Of a DNA stretch of 64,000 nucleotides, positions 36,670-44,537 are shown piece by piece; position 1 is the stretch's first letter; each line of letters starts with the position of its first letter. Under the pieces are notes generated by a model that was not told the DNA's origin, ran no database searches, and saw nothing but the letters and a program-made list of their open reading frames with translations. The DNA is from an uncultured Oscillospiraceae bacterium. GTDB lineage: Bacteria; Bacillota; Clostridia; Oscillospirales; Ruminococcaceae. The stretch is from assembly GCA_904397845.1 (NCBI GenBank), contig CAJFOX010000011.1, forward strand, positions 1 through 64,000. Reading direction: 5' to 3'. The position numbers were made by a program, and so were the translations under genes.

Positions 36670-36818
36670 ATAAATACCTCAGGCTGCTTCTCGTTGCATA
36701 AGAGATCAGCACCCCGCAAAATATTGCAAGGAAAACTTTCGCAACATCATGGCGTGCAAATAATAATGTAGCAGAATATACGGAGAACCATCACAAGCCG
36801 GCGGAAGGGAGGAGTTGG
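36670..36818 (+). promoter_or_regulatory. Unassigned structured 5' leader of the Kor operon
   Basis: About 150 nt between the predicted start point and the ATPase gene. It can form a hairpin in 36683-36710 (GCTG...CAGC with inner TCTC/GAGA) and another with TTGC/GCAA arms at 36724-36744. No terminator is evident and it does not match any leader RNA I know. It may only be a long untranslated region. Confidence 0.4.
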
Positions 36819-37490
36819 ATGATTGATTCTATGAAACGAATTACCATTGTCACTGGACATTATGGCAGCGGCAAAACAAATTTTGCGGTAAATCTGGCTG
36901 TTGATCTTTGCCGCAAGGGGAAAAGCGTCGTACTGGTCGATTTGGATATTGTAAACCCCTATTTTCGCTCTGCTGATTTTAAAGAACAACTGACCGAAAT
37001 GGGGATTGAAATGATTTGCCCTGTGTACGCAAACACCAATTTGGATATCCCCGCTTTAGGCGCCGACATTTATTCGGTATTTAATAAAGATGACGGACGG
37101 TATATTATTTTTGATGTAGGCGGCGACGATGCCGGAGCTGCAGCGTTGGGGCGGTATTCCCATTTGATCCAGCAGGAAGAATTTGATATGCTGTACGTTG
37201 TAAACTGTTACCGCTATTTGACCCGACATCCCCAGGAAGCGCTGGAAATTCTTCGGGAAATCGAAACAACTGCGCGGATTCCTGTAACTGGTATCGTGAA
37301 TAATTCAAACCTGGGCAGCCAGACCACTATACAGGATATCACAAACGCAATGGAATACGGCGCGGAGGTGGCCGCCCTGGCAGGCGTTCCCATAACCGCA
37401 AACGCAGTACGACGGGACCTTGCAGCTTCATTGACAGAAAAACTGGTTTATCCGGTAGATATTTACGTCCTTCCCCCATGGGAAAAATAA
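36819..37490 (+). CDS. P-loop ATPase of the 2-oxoacid oxidoreductase operon
   Basis: A 223-residue SIMIBI-type NTPase. Walker A is GHYGSGKTN at residues 13-21, the switch/Walker A'-like DLDIVNPYFRS follows at 48, and IIFDVGGDD is the Walker B region. ParA/CbiA-like proteins of this kind are often encoded just before 2-oxoacid:ferredoxin oxidoreductase subunits. The role is not known; enzyme maturation or cluster insertion is a guess. AGGGAGG precedes the ATG. Confidence 0.85.
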   Translation: MIDSMKRITIVTGHYGSGKTNFAVNLAVDLCRKGKSVVLVDLDIVNPYFRSADFKEQLTEMGIEMICPVYANTNLDIPALGADIYSVFNKDDGRYIIFDVGGDDAGAAALGRYSHLIQQEEFDMLYVVNCYRYLTRHPQEALEILREIETTARIPVTGIVNNSNLGSQTTIQDITNAMEYGAEVAALAGVPITANAVRRDLAASLTEKLVYPVDIYVLPPWEK

Positions 37491-37552
37491 AAGAATGGTG
37501 CCAATCAACCGTTTATCGGTTTTTTGTCAGTCAAAGAGTAAGGAGGATCGCA

Positions 37553-37759
37553 ATGGCGAAGGTAACGATTTCGGAAAATGTCTGCAAAGGCTGCGGCCTT
37601 TGCACAACGGTATGCCCGAAAAAAATCGTCGTTTTAGCACATGATATCCTGAATGCAAAAGGATATCATCCGGCGAAGGTTTCTGATATGAGCCTGTGCA
37701 TTGGATGCGCAATGTGTGCAACCATGTGTCCCGATTGTGCCATCAAAGTGGAAAGGTAG
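37553..37759 (+). CDS. 2-oxoacid:ferredoxin oxidoreductase, ferredoxin (delta) subunit
   Basis: A 68-residue 2x[4Fe-4S] protein with CKGCGLCTTVCP at residues 11-22 and CIGCAMCATMCP at 46-57. It passes electrons from the thiamine-linked catalytic site to external ferredoxin. ATG at 37553 is chosen because AAGGAGG lies 6 nt upstream. It is followed 9 bp later by the alpha subunit gene. Confidence 0.94.
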   Translation: MAKVTISENVCKGCGLCTTVCPKKIVVLAHDILNAKGYHPAKVSDMSLCIGCAMCATMCPDCAIKVER

Positions 37760-37768
37760 TGAAATATT

Positions 37769-38833
37769 TTGGCTGAACGCGTACTAATGAAAGGAAACGA
37801 AGCACTGGCAGAAGCCGCAATCAAAAGCGGATGCCGTCATTTCTTCGGTTATCCAATTACCCCGCAAACCGAGGTTGCCGCATACATGGCAAAAAGAATG
37901 CCGAAGATCGGCGGAACTTATTTACAGGCCGAGTCGGAGGTTGCTGCCATTAATATGGTGCTGGGTGCAGCTTCTGCGGGTGTTCGAGTAATGACATCCT
38001 CTTCTTCTCCCGGAATCTCTTTGAAAACAGAAGGTATTTCTTACATAGCTGGTTCCGATCTGCCCTGTCTGATTATCAATGTGCAGCGGGGCGGCCCCGG
38101 GTTAGGCGGCATTCAGCCTTCCCAGGCCGACTACTGGCAGGCCACCCGCGCTACTGGCCACGGCGATTTTCATATTTTGGTATTTGCACCTGCTACTATT
38201 CAGGAAATGGTGGATCTGGTGTATACCGCCTATGATAAAGCAGATGAATATCGGATGCCATCCATGATTTTGGCAGACGGTATGCTGGGACAAATGATGG
38301 AGCCAGTAGAATTTCCGGAAAAAGAAGCGGATCATCAAATTGAAAAGCCCTGGGCTACCACAGGCCATCAAAATAAACGCCCCCACAATATCACCAATTC
38401 CCTTTACCTGGATCCTAACGAGCTGGAACAAAAAGTTGTGGAGCGTTTTAAGCGTTATGAAATCATCAAGGAAAAAGAGCCGATGGCCGAGGAATACCTG
38501 GTGGAGGATGCAGAAATTGTGCTGGTTAGCTTCGGCGCTACTGCCCGTATCGTAAAAAGCGCCGTCAACAGCGCCCGTGCCATGGGCATTAAGGCTGGCA
38601 TGATCCGCCCGATTACCCTGTGGCCGTTCCCGGAAAAGGTAATCCGGAAAGCCGCCAAAACAGCTGATTGCTTTTTGAGTGTAGAAATGAACATGGGGCA
38701 AATGGTAGACGATGTTCGTTTAGCCGTCAACGGAGAAAAACCCGTTTTCTTTTTCGGCCGCACTGGCGGCATCATCCCCTCCCCGGCAGAAGTGCTGGGA
38801 GAAATCCAAAAAATCATGGGAGGTGCAAAATAA
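37769..38833 (+). CDS. 2-oxoacid:ferredoxin oxidoreductase, alpha subunit (KorA/VorB type)
   Basis: A 354-residue subunit opening with [18 protein letters not shown] and [11 protein letters not shown], the pyrimidine-binding fold of the family, and later [14 protein letters not shown] and the C-terminal domain with [13 protein letters not shown]. The substrate may be 2-oxoglutarate or branched 2-oxoacids; the sequence alone does not decide. The start is taken as TTG at 37769, since relatives begin at this point, although the ribosome site is weak. Stop and next start overlap (TAATG). Confidence 0.9.
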   Translation: MAERVLMKGNEALAEAAIKSGCRHFFGYPITPQTEVAAYMAKRMPKIGGTYLQAESEVAAINMVLGAASAGVRVMTSSSSPGISLKTEGISYIAGSDLPCLIINVQRGGPGLGGIQPSQADYWQATRATGHGDFHILVFAPATIQEMVDLVYTAYDKADEYRMPSMILADGMLGQMMEPVEFPEKEADHQIEKPWATTGHQNKRPHNITNSLYLDPNELEQKVVERFKRYEIIKEKEPMAEEYLVEDAEIVLVSFGATARIVKSAVNSARAMGIKAGMIRPITLWPFPEKVIRKAAKTADCFLSVEMNMGQMVDDVRLAVNGEKPVFFFGRTGGIIPSPAEVLGEIQKIMGGAK

Positions 38834-39582
38834 TGGCAGTCGTATTTGAAAAGCCGAAAACCCTAACCGACGCGACGCTTCATTACTGCCCCGGCTGTAC
38901 CCATGGCATCATCCATACCTTAGTGGCACAGGCTATTGAGGAACTGGGCATTGAAGGAAAAACCGTTGGCGTTGCGCCGGTTGGTTGTGCTGTCATGGCA
39001 TATAATTATTTTACCTGCGATATGGTGGAGGCCCCCCATGGACGTGCACCGGCTGTGGCAACCGGATTAAAGAGAGCACTTCCGGACAATATCATCTTTA
39101 CGTATCAAGGCGATGGCGACTTAGCTGCTATTGGCACTGCCGAGACTGTCCATTCTGCTACCCGCGGGGAGAATATCACCGTTATTTTTGTAAACAACGC
39201 GATTTACGGTATGACCGGCGGTCAGATGGCCCCTACCAGCCTTCCCGGGCAGGTGACGCAGACCACCCCTTATGGGCGCGATACATCTGTCGCTGGATAT
39301 CCTGTTCGGGTTTGTGAAATGCTCTCCACCCTTGACGGAGTCGCTTATGCGGAACGCGTTTCAGTGGACAGTGTGCCCAATATCCGCAAGGCGAGAGCGG
39401 CGATTAAAAAAGCCTTCGAAAACCAGATAAATAAAAAAGGCTTTTCTATTGTAGAAGTGCTTTCCTCCTGCCCCACCAACTGGGGGATGACACCGGCTGA
39501 AGCGCTGGATTGGCTGCGGGATAATATGATTCCCTATTATCCTTTGGGCGTTTATAAAGACATAACGGGAGGCGAAAAGTAA
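38833..39582 (+). CDS. 2-oxoacid:ferredoxin oxidoreductase, beta subunit (TPP-binding)
   Basis: A 249-residue thiamine-diphosphate subunit: [12 protein letters not shown] at residues 16-27, [15 protein letters not shown] near 93 holding the Mg-binding GDGD...N motif with [13 protein letters not shown], and the substrate-facing TTPYGRD. With the alpha, gamma and delta subunits it forms acyl-CoA and CO2 from a 2-oxoacid and CoA, reducing ferredoxin. It overlaps both neighbours by 1 nt. Confidence 0.94.
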   Translation: MAVVFEKPKTLTDATLHYCPGCTHGIIHTLVAQAIEELGIEGKTVGVAPVGCAVMAYNYFTCDMVEAPHGRAPAVATGLKRALPDNIIFTYQGDGDLAAIGTAETVHSATRGENITVIFVNNAIYGMTGGQMAPTSLPGQVTQTTPYGRDTSVAGYPVRVCEMLSTLDGVAYAERVSVDSVPNIRKARAAIKKAFENQINKKGFSIVEVLSSCPTNWGMTPAEALDWLRDNMIPYYPLGVYKDITGGEK

Positions 39583-40115
39583 TGGCACTGAAAAACTTTT
39601 TACTCGCCGGATTCGGCGGTCAGGGTATTTTGTTTTCCGGCAAGGTAATCGCCTATTCCGGGCTGATGGATGGAAAAGAGGTCTCCTGGCTTCCCTCGTA
39701 TGGCCCGGAAATGCGCGGCGGCACAGCAAACTGCAGCGTCTGTATCTCCGACGAACCCATCGGTTCCCCGCTGGTCCTGTCTCCGGATATTTTGATGGCA
39801 ATGAACTTGCAGTCTTTTGACAAATTTATCAATACGGTTGTCCCTGGCGGTATTGCTGTTATTGACAGTACCCTGGTGGATAAAAAGACGGAGCGCACGG
39901 ACATTACGCCAATTTATGTTCCTGCCACTGCCCTGGCCAGCGAAAACGATTTACAGGGTCTGGCTAACATTATTTTGATTGGCACCATTTTTAAATATAC
40001 GCAGTTTGCCGATTTCGAGGCAGTTAAAAAAGCAATCGATAAATGTGTTCCACCCAGAAAGCGCCATTTGATTGAAGCCAATCTGCGTGCGATTGAGCTG
40101 GGCATGAAATATTAA
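39582..40115 (+). CDS. 2-oxoacid:ferredoxin oxidoreductase, gamma subunit
   Basis: A 177-residue gamma domain: LLAGFGGQGILFSGKVIAY at residues 7-25 and SYGPEMRGGTANCSV near 48. It binds the CoA end of the reaction in this enzyme family. Start ATG overlaps the beta-subunit stop as TAATG. It is the last gene before a strong terminator, giving the order ATPase-delta-alpha-beta-gamma. Confidence 0.94.
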   Translation: MALKNFLLAGFGGQGILFSGKVIAYSGLMDGKEVSWLPSYGPEMRGGTANCSVCISDEPIGSPLVLSPDILMAMNLQSFDKFINTVVPGGIAVIDSTLVDKKTERTDITPIYVPATALASENDLQGLANIILIGTIFKYTQFADFEAVKKAIDKCVPPRKRHLIEANLRAIELGMKY

Positions 40116-40133
40116 TCGTCAGCTTTGGTTTTA

Positions 40134-40172
40134 TGAGCGTTCAGACAAATAGATCTGAACGCTCATTTTTTG
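40134..40172 (+). terminator. Terminator of the Kor operon
   Basis: TGAGCGTTCAGA and TCTGAACGCTCA form a perfect 12-bp stem, followed by six Ts. Confidence 0.92.
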
Positions 40173-40194
40173 TATTTAGCTTTTCTCGTAAACA

Positions 40195-40233
40195 TAAAAA
40201 ATCAATGGTTCCACAGCTTGTAGAACCATTGAT
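40195..40233 (-). terminator. Terminator of the ECF sigma operon
   Basis: On the minus strand ATCAATGGTTC pairs with GAACCATTGAT around an 11-nt loop and runs into Ts (40200-40195). Confidence 0.88.
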
Positions 40234-40246
40234 AAACGAAGATCTT

Positions 40247-41392
40247 TTATGCTGCTTCGTTGCTGGAAGAGGCAACATCCGGTGCAGTTGGCGTCTCGGG
40301 AGCCTCAGGGGCATCTGGAGCTTCAGGTATTACATCCGGAGTATCCGACTGTGGAAAAACAACTTCCTCCCCGCTTAAAAAAGCATTGAATTGTTCTTGA
40401 AAATGGCTGGCAAACGCCCGGCACCGCGCAGGATATTCTTCCGGCATCGCTTCTGCATACTGTTCTACAAACGTGTGGAATTGCTCCAAATAATTCTCTG
40501 CAAACGCTTCCATTTCTTCATAATCCGCATTCTCTTCTACGTTTCCGTTATAATAAACGGACACATTATCCAACAGCTGCTCGACGGTCAAGTCATACCC
40601 CAAACTATCTTCCACGTCCAAACTATAACCATAGCGCATCTCCACGGAAGGGGTCATAAGGCTAATGTAGTCAAATGGTATACCCGTATCAGCCATTTTT
40701 TTCAGGATCGGCTGTGCCGCCTTTACAAATTCTTCTTCATTTGTAAAGGAATTTAAAATCTTTAAATCCGCCCGGACAAAATCTGCCGCCCTCAGATCCT
40801 CCAACGTCATTTCTTCCGGAAGATCACTGTGATGCAACTGGATGGAAATGTCCATGCTGCTTACGCTCGTTTCATCTTTCAGCGCCCTGGCGCAAACCTG
40901 ATTGGCCTCAGCACGCAAAGTCTCCTGCAAAATTTCCCTATGAGGCCCCCAGTTGTTCCATATCTCCGGAATAGCTGCCATACCTAAACTCCCAACAATG
41001 AGAATAAAGCAAACAAATCCGCTGAGAAAATCGTATCGAAGCTTTTCTCCTTTTGAAACAAAATAACGAAATATAATCTCTATGCCTAAAACAATCAGAA
41101 TAACCGGTGCCAGCCTTGCCATCAGCAAAAAGCTGATCGACTGGTTAAACGTGCCGATAATCAGCAGTATACCGACCGCGATAAGCGCACAGGCCATGGT
41201 GATCGTCCCCACCCGGCGGCCTTGAGACCGCTGAGGAGGAACAGGCGGCACCGGATAGCGAGGCGGCTGTGGATATCTTGGCGGCTGTACCGGAGGCTGC
41301 TCTGCCGAACCAAACTTTGCAGATGCTGTTTCCAAAGTATTTTCTGTGTTTTCTCCTGTGGTCATTTCCGTTTCCGATCCCAAATTATTCAT
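40247..41392 (-). CDS. Membrane protein of the ECF sigma operon, unknown function
   Basis: A 381-residue protein. Residues 1-60 are a polar, Pro-rich cytoplasmic tail (QPPVQPPRYPQPPRYP). Three hydrophobic segments follow (about 62-80, 87-108 and 119-140), like the membrane part of LiaF/DUF5668-type proteins. A large extracytoplasmic region ends in an acidic Ala/Pro/Glu repeat tail (EAPDAPEAPETPTAPD). It may be a membrane sensor or target for the sigma system. AGGAGGG precedes the ATG; it overlaps the upstream gene by 8 bp. Confidence 0.8.
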   Translation of the reverse strand: MNNLGSETEMTTGENTENTLETASAKFGSAEQPPVQPPRYPQPPRYPVPPVPPQRSQGRRVGTITMACALIAVGILLIIGTFNQSISFLLMARLAPVILIVLGIEIIFRYFVSKGEKLRYDFLSGFVCFILIVGSLGMAAIPEIWNNWGPHREILQETLRAEANQVCARALKDETSVSSMDISIQLHHSDLPEEMTLEDLRAADFVRADLKILNSFTNEEEFVKAAQPILKKMADTGIPFDYISLMTPSVEMRYGYSLDVEDSLGYDLTVEQLLDNVSVYYNGNVEENADYEEMEAFAENYLEQFHTFVEQYAEAMPEEYPARCRAFASHFQEQFNAFLSGEEVVFPQSDTPDVIPEAPDAPEAPETPTAPDVASSSNEAA

Positions 41393-41936
41393 GATGTCCC
41401 TCCTGGTATTCTACAAAATCTTCTGTTTCTTTCGGCGTTTTTCCCCGGTTCAGCAGATATACGCCAAGGCCGATAACCGCACAGGCCACGATCAGGCTTG
41501 GAATGCGGTCGAGGATAAAATAAATCCAATCCGGCAGGTTAAATCTCCAAAACAGCGGTACCAGCACCGTTTCATATAAAGAATAAATTCCAAGGAGGAT
41601 ACAGCCCAATCCCAGAAATTTCGGCGCTTTGCTGGAAATTTTATCTCCGACCTTCGGCGTCCAGCCTCCCCGTTTCAAATCCTCCCAGAATTTGTAGTCC
41701 ATCTGTAGGCGCTGATCTGCATGGTAGCGGGCGCTGTTGAAGGTATCAAAGAAAGCATAAAACCAAATGATGGGCAAAAATACGAAGAGAACTCCTAAAT
41801 TGAGCATAACCGCTATGGCGATCACCGCCCAGAAAGCACCCATGATGACAAGCCCTTTTTTCATCATCCCCAGATACATTTGTCCTGCCCCTGGGACAAA
41901 TGCAAAACAGAACACCAAAAATTTATTTCTCTCCAT
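41385..41936 (-). CDS. TM2-like membrane protein of the ECF sigma operon
   Basis: A 183-residue protein. Its N-terminus (FLVFCFAFVPGAGQMYLGMMKKG) resembles the TM2/YozV type of helical hairpin with the G-x-GQ-Y-G pattern. Two further hydrophobic segments lie near residues 115-135 and 145-165. ATG at 41936 follows AAGGAG by 7 nt. It overlaps the anti-sigma gene by 14 bp and the next gene by 8 bp, so the four genes are tightly coupled. Function unknown. Confidence 0.82.
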   Translation of the reverse strand: MERNKFLVFCFAFVPGAGQMYLGMMKKGLVIMGAFWAVIAIAVMLNLGVLFVFLPIIWFYAFFDTFNSARYHADQRLQMDYKFWEDLKRGGWTPKVGDKISSKAPKFLGLGCILLGIYSLYETVLVPLFWRFNLPDWIYFILDRIPSLIVACAVIGLGVYLLNRGKTPKETEDFVEYQEGHHE

Positions 41937-42444
41937 GCGAATTCTCCTTTTCATAGGTTTTGGAAGATGCTTTATCAAACGGCTCTAAGAAACTTTGAGT
42001 CCATTCCCCAAAGCTGGATGTGAAATGCTGCAGCCTGGTACGAATTCCTTCCAGACTGGAAGGCTTTTGCTCTTCCAAACTTGTCTGTACAGTTTGTTCC
42101 GGCCGCTGACTTCTGTCGATCCCTTTGCTGGGAAAAGTGAAAACCCCGCTCCACCAGAAAACCAGTGCAAGGCAGGCCGCAGCAGAAACCGTAGTAAGAC
42201 GGCGTAAAAACAATCTCCGTTCTTTTTTTCGGACCTTTTTCATAATCTCGCCGTACAGCGGTACAGGCGGCGACTGCAAAACATCGTCGCATAAAAGATC
42301 CGTGTAGCGGGCTGTGCATGCATCGCAAAAAGAAAGATGCTCGGAAATTTCCAGCCGTTGCAGCTCATCCAGATCTTCTTCCCGTATCAGCGCCTGCAAA
42401 GCTTCGTCGGTCAAATGTCCGTTTTGATCAAACAAATCCAACAT
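41923..42444 (-). CDS. Zinc-finger anti-sigma factor, membrane-anchored
   Basis: A 173-residue protein. The N-terminal cytoplasmic part has the zinc-binding His-x3-Cys-x2-Cys motif (EHLSFCDACTARY) typical of ZAS-type anti-sigma factors. One membrane helix lies at about residues 83-102 (LTTVSAAACLALVFWWSG), followed by a polar outer domain. It should hold the sigma factor encoded just upstream inactive until a signal releases it. The genes overlap as TAATG. Confidence 0.88.
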   Translation of the reverse strand: MLDLFDQNGHLTDEALQALIREEDLDELQRLEISEHLSFCDACTARYTDLLCDDVLQSPPVPLYGEIMKKVRKKERRLFLRRLTTVSAAACLALVFWWSGVFTFPSKGIDRSQRPEQTVQTSLEEQKPSSLEGIRTRLQHFTSSFGEWTQSFLEPFDKASSKTYEKENSHGEK

Positions 42445-42965
42445 TATGAGCCTCTCTCCTTTCCAACCGTTTCTTTGAGCATTTCTCGAAGAAGAAATTT
42501 CCCCCGATAGATCTGCGTTTGAACCGTCTTAACCGGACGGCCCAGTATTTTTGCTATTTCCTCTGTTGACTTTTCTTCCAAAAAGTACATCGACACTACT
42601 TTTTGATAGGGTTCCTTCAGGCTTTGGATCGCCTGTAAAATGGCAGCGGAAGTTTCTTTTTGGATATAAGCGTCGTCCGGCCCGGCTCGCATATCAATCA
42701 TCTGTTCGCCGACAGAATCATAATCCAGCTGAACCCGGCGGGCATATGCGCTTTTTAGATAATCCTTCGCCTTATTGCTGGCAATTCGAATCAGCCAAGG
42801 CTTATAATTTTCTCCCTGATACGTATCAATGTGGCGGTAAGCGGCAAGAAAGGTTTCCTGCGTGAGGTTTTGCGACTCATGATAATCATGGACCAGCTGA
42901 TAGCAAACGGTAAAAACCAGTTTTTCATACTGTATCACCAGATCCTTAAATTTTTCATCCGTCAT
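42444..42965 (-). CDS. ECF-type RNA polymerase sigma factor
   Basis: A 173-residue group IV sigma factor. Region 2 spans about residues 8-80 (LVFTVCYQLVHDYHESQNLTQETFL and IRIASNKAKDYLKS), and region 4 about 110-165 (PYQKVVSMYFLEEKSTEEIAKIL, VKTVQTQIYRGKFLLREML). It directs RNA polymerase to a small regulon, probably including its own operon, and is paired with the anti-sigma gene downstream. Its signal is not evident; neighbours suggest envelope stress. Confidence 0.93.
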   Translation of the reverse strand: MTDEKFKDLVIQYEKLVFTVCYQLVHDYHESQNLTQETFLAAYRHIDTYQGENYKPWLIRIASNKAKDYLKSAYARRVQLDYDSVGEQMIDMRAGPDDAYIQKETSAAILQAIQSLKEPYQKVVSMYFLEEKSTEEIAKILGRPVKTVQTQIYRGKFLLREMLKETVGKERGS

Positions 42966-43005
42966 TTCCTCTGCATCACCGCCTTTATCGCTGCTTTCAA
43001 AAATA

Positions 43006-43034
43006 CAAACGAGAAGCGCTGTGGCTCCACTTCA
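43006..43034 (-). promoter_or_regulatory. Candidate ECF-type autoregulated promoter
   Basis: On the minus strand TGAAGT (43034-43029) and CGTTTG (43011-43006) are 17 bp apart, loosely like the TGAAAC/CGTC class of ECF promoters. No SigA-type pair was seen closer to the sigma gene. Confidence 0.35.
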
Positions 43035-43145
43035 AAAAAGAAGAAAAATACAAAATTTATTTGACAGAATCCCGATCAAACTGGTAAGGCGATTTGTCGA
43101 GACTTCCAAAAATATATGTCCTCTTTCGCAAAAGCGCCCGAACTC

Positions 43146-43173
43146 TTGACTTTTTTTAACGGACAAGTATAAT
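43146..43173 (+). promoter_or_regulatory. SigA-type promoter of thiT
   Basis: TTGACT (43146-43151), 16-bp spacer, TATAAT (43168-43173), about 30 bp ahead of the TPP riboswitch. Confidence 0.85.
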
Positions 43174-43204
43174 AAAGACGCAATCAAACGTTGCGGGAAA
43201 TCGA

Positions 43205-43296
43205 ATAACGGGGTGCTGCGTGCTCGCGGCTGAGAGCGGATAAAGCATATCCGAAACCCATAACCTGATCTGGATAATGCCAGCGTAGGAACGGAA
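43205..43296 (+). promoter_or_regulatory. TPP riboswitch (THI element)
   Basis: Conserved blocks occur in order: ACGGGGTGC at 43208, GGCTGAGAG at 43228, AACCCATAACCTGATCTGG and ATAATGCCAGCGTAGGA, ending near 43296. This is the classic thiamine pyrophosphate aptamer. It is followed at once by a terminator hairpin, so TPP should shut thiT off. Confidence 0.97.
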
Positions 43297-43299
43297 ATG

Positions 43300-43334
43300 C
43301 GCGTTGTGTGGTTTTATCCACGCAGCGTTTTTTT
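43300..43334 (+). terminator. Riboswitch-linked terminator of thiT
   Basis: GCGTTGTGTGG pairs, using G-U pairs, with CCACGCAGCG around TTTTAT, followed by seven Ts. Confidence 0.85.
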
Positions 43335-43359
43335 GTAAATTTTTGAGGAGATGACCTAT

Positions 43360-43941
43360 ATGCAAAAAACAAGCAAAACCCGCATCCTGGTTGAATGCGC
43401 CCTGATGATCGCCCTCGCAGTGGTCCTGGACATTCTGCCCCTTCCCAAATGGCCCAACGGCGGTTCCGTTTCAGTCTCTATGGTGCCGATTGTATTCCTT
43501 TCTTATCGGCATGGCGCCAAATGGGGCCTTCTGACTGGCTTTGCCTACTGTATCGTGCAGATGATTACCGGATTTTATGCTCCGCCTGCCGGCACTATTC
43601 TGGCTTTTACTCTGTGCATCCTTCTGGACTATGTAATCGCCTTTACTGTTTTGGGTTCGGCGGATCTGTTTGCCAAGCCTTTTTCAAATAAGCTGGTCGG
43701 ATATACTGTTGGTGCGTTGATCGTGACCTTTATCCGCTTTATATGCAGCTTTTTGTCCGGCATCCTGATCTGGGGTTCCTCCGCGCCGGAAGGCCAGCCT
43801 GTTTGGCTGTATTCTTTGACATATAACGGCGGTTACATGATTCCCAACATGATTTTGACCGCTGGTATTATCCTGGTGCTGTGCTTAGCGATTGACCCCA
43901 AAACGCTGCGCCGGCCGCAGAAAGTGTCAGCCAACGCATAA
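43360..43941 (+). CDS. thiT: Thiamine transporter S component ThiT
   Basis: A 193-residue ECF S component with six hydrophobic segments. ThiT marks are LVECALMIALAVVLDILP at the start, WPNGGSVSVSMVPI near residue 35, YRHGAKWGLLTGF and the C-terminal SLTYNGGYMIPNMI, the Trp/Tyr/Asn-rich thiamine pocket. It relies on a shared Ecf energy module elsewhere. ATG at 43360 has GAGGAG 9 nt upstream; the ATG at 43351 abuts that site. TPP riboswitch control matches the substrate. Confidence 0.96.
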   Translation: MQKTSKTRILVECALMIALAVVLDILPLPKWPNGGSVSVSMVPIVFLSYRHGAKWGLLTGFAYCIVQMITGFYAPPAGTILAFTLCILLDYVIAFTVLGSADLFAKPFSNKLVGYTVGALIVTFIRFICSFLSGILIWGSSAPEGQPVWLYSLTYNGGYMIPNMILTAGIILVLCLAIDPKTLRRPQKVSANA

Positions 43942-43952
43942 ATCTTCTTGTC

Positions 43953-43988
43953 AAAAAGGCTTCTTTCGAATCGAAAGAAGCCTTTTAT
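43953..43988. terminator. Bidirectional terminator
   Basis: AAAGGCTTCTTTCGA (43955-43969) and TCGAAAGAAGCCTTT (43971-43985) form a perfect stem with A and T runs outside, between thiT (+) and the thioesterase gene (-). Confidence 0.9.
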
Positions 43989-44362
43989 CATTTTTGATAC
44001 GTTTTGTTGTAAAATTTCTCCCGGTTTACAGATACCCGGCTATGGGTTCCCTCTCCAATCAGGCCCCGCTCATCCTCTGCCATCACTTTAAACTCATATC
44101 TTCTGCCTTCCACATTAACAAGCTCTGCCGTGGCCTTAACCTTCATTCCGATAGGCGTTGCGGATACATGGCTGACCGAAATCATTGTTCCTACCGAGGT
44201 ATTTTCTTCGCCTATCTGTTCCGCAATGCATGCAGCAGCTGCATTTTCCATCAAAGCGATCATCATGGGGGTGGCAAAAACCTCCATATCTCCGCTACCG
44301 ACGGCCAAAGCTGTATTTTCTTCATTCACAACCGTTTCTACGGTATATTTTTTCGCATCCAT
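43988..44362 (-). CDS. Hot-dog-fold thioesterase family protein
   Basis: A 124-residue single-domain protein like fluoroacetyl-CoA thioesterase relatives. The helix ATPMMIALMENAAAACI carries the Glu that faces the thioester, and GTMISVSHVSATPIGMKV is the core strand with His. It probably hydrolyses a small acyl-CoA, the substrate being unknown. ATG at 44362 has AGGGGA 8 nt upstream. It stands alone between converging thiT and clpC on the same strand. Confidence 0.85.
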   Translation of the reverse strand: MDAKKYTVETVVNEENTALAVGSGDMEVFATPMMIALMENAAAACIAEQIGEENTSVGTMISVSHVSATPIGMKVKATAELVNVEGRRYEFKVMAEDERGLIGEGTHSRVSVNREKFYNKTYQK

Positions 44363-44537
44363 CTGTCTTTCCCCTATCTGTTTCAACACGCTTCTCTTAT
44401 TTGTAGCCTTCCGCCCATTCGGCAGGATCATCCACCGCGCCGCAAAAGTCAAGCGTAATATTCTTGCAGGGCACAGGATGCTTTTGAACCGAAGGGTATA
44501 AATGGATTATAGCACAGAGAGTTCGGTTTGCAAAGGC

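Noticed and set aside
40290..40360. CRISPR-like or satellite repeat at the end of the 381-aa gene
   Set aside because: It is a short coding repeat of Pro, Glu, Ala and Asp residues, not a repeat-spacer array.
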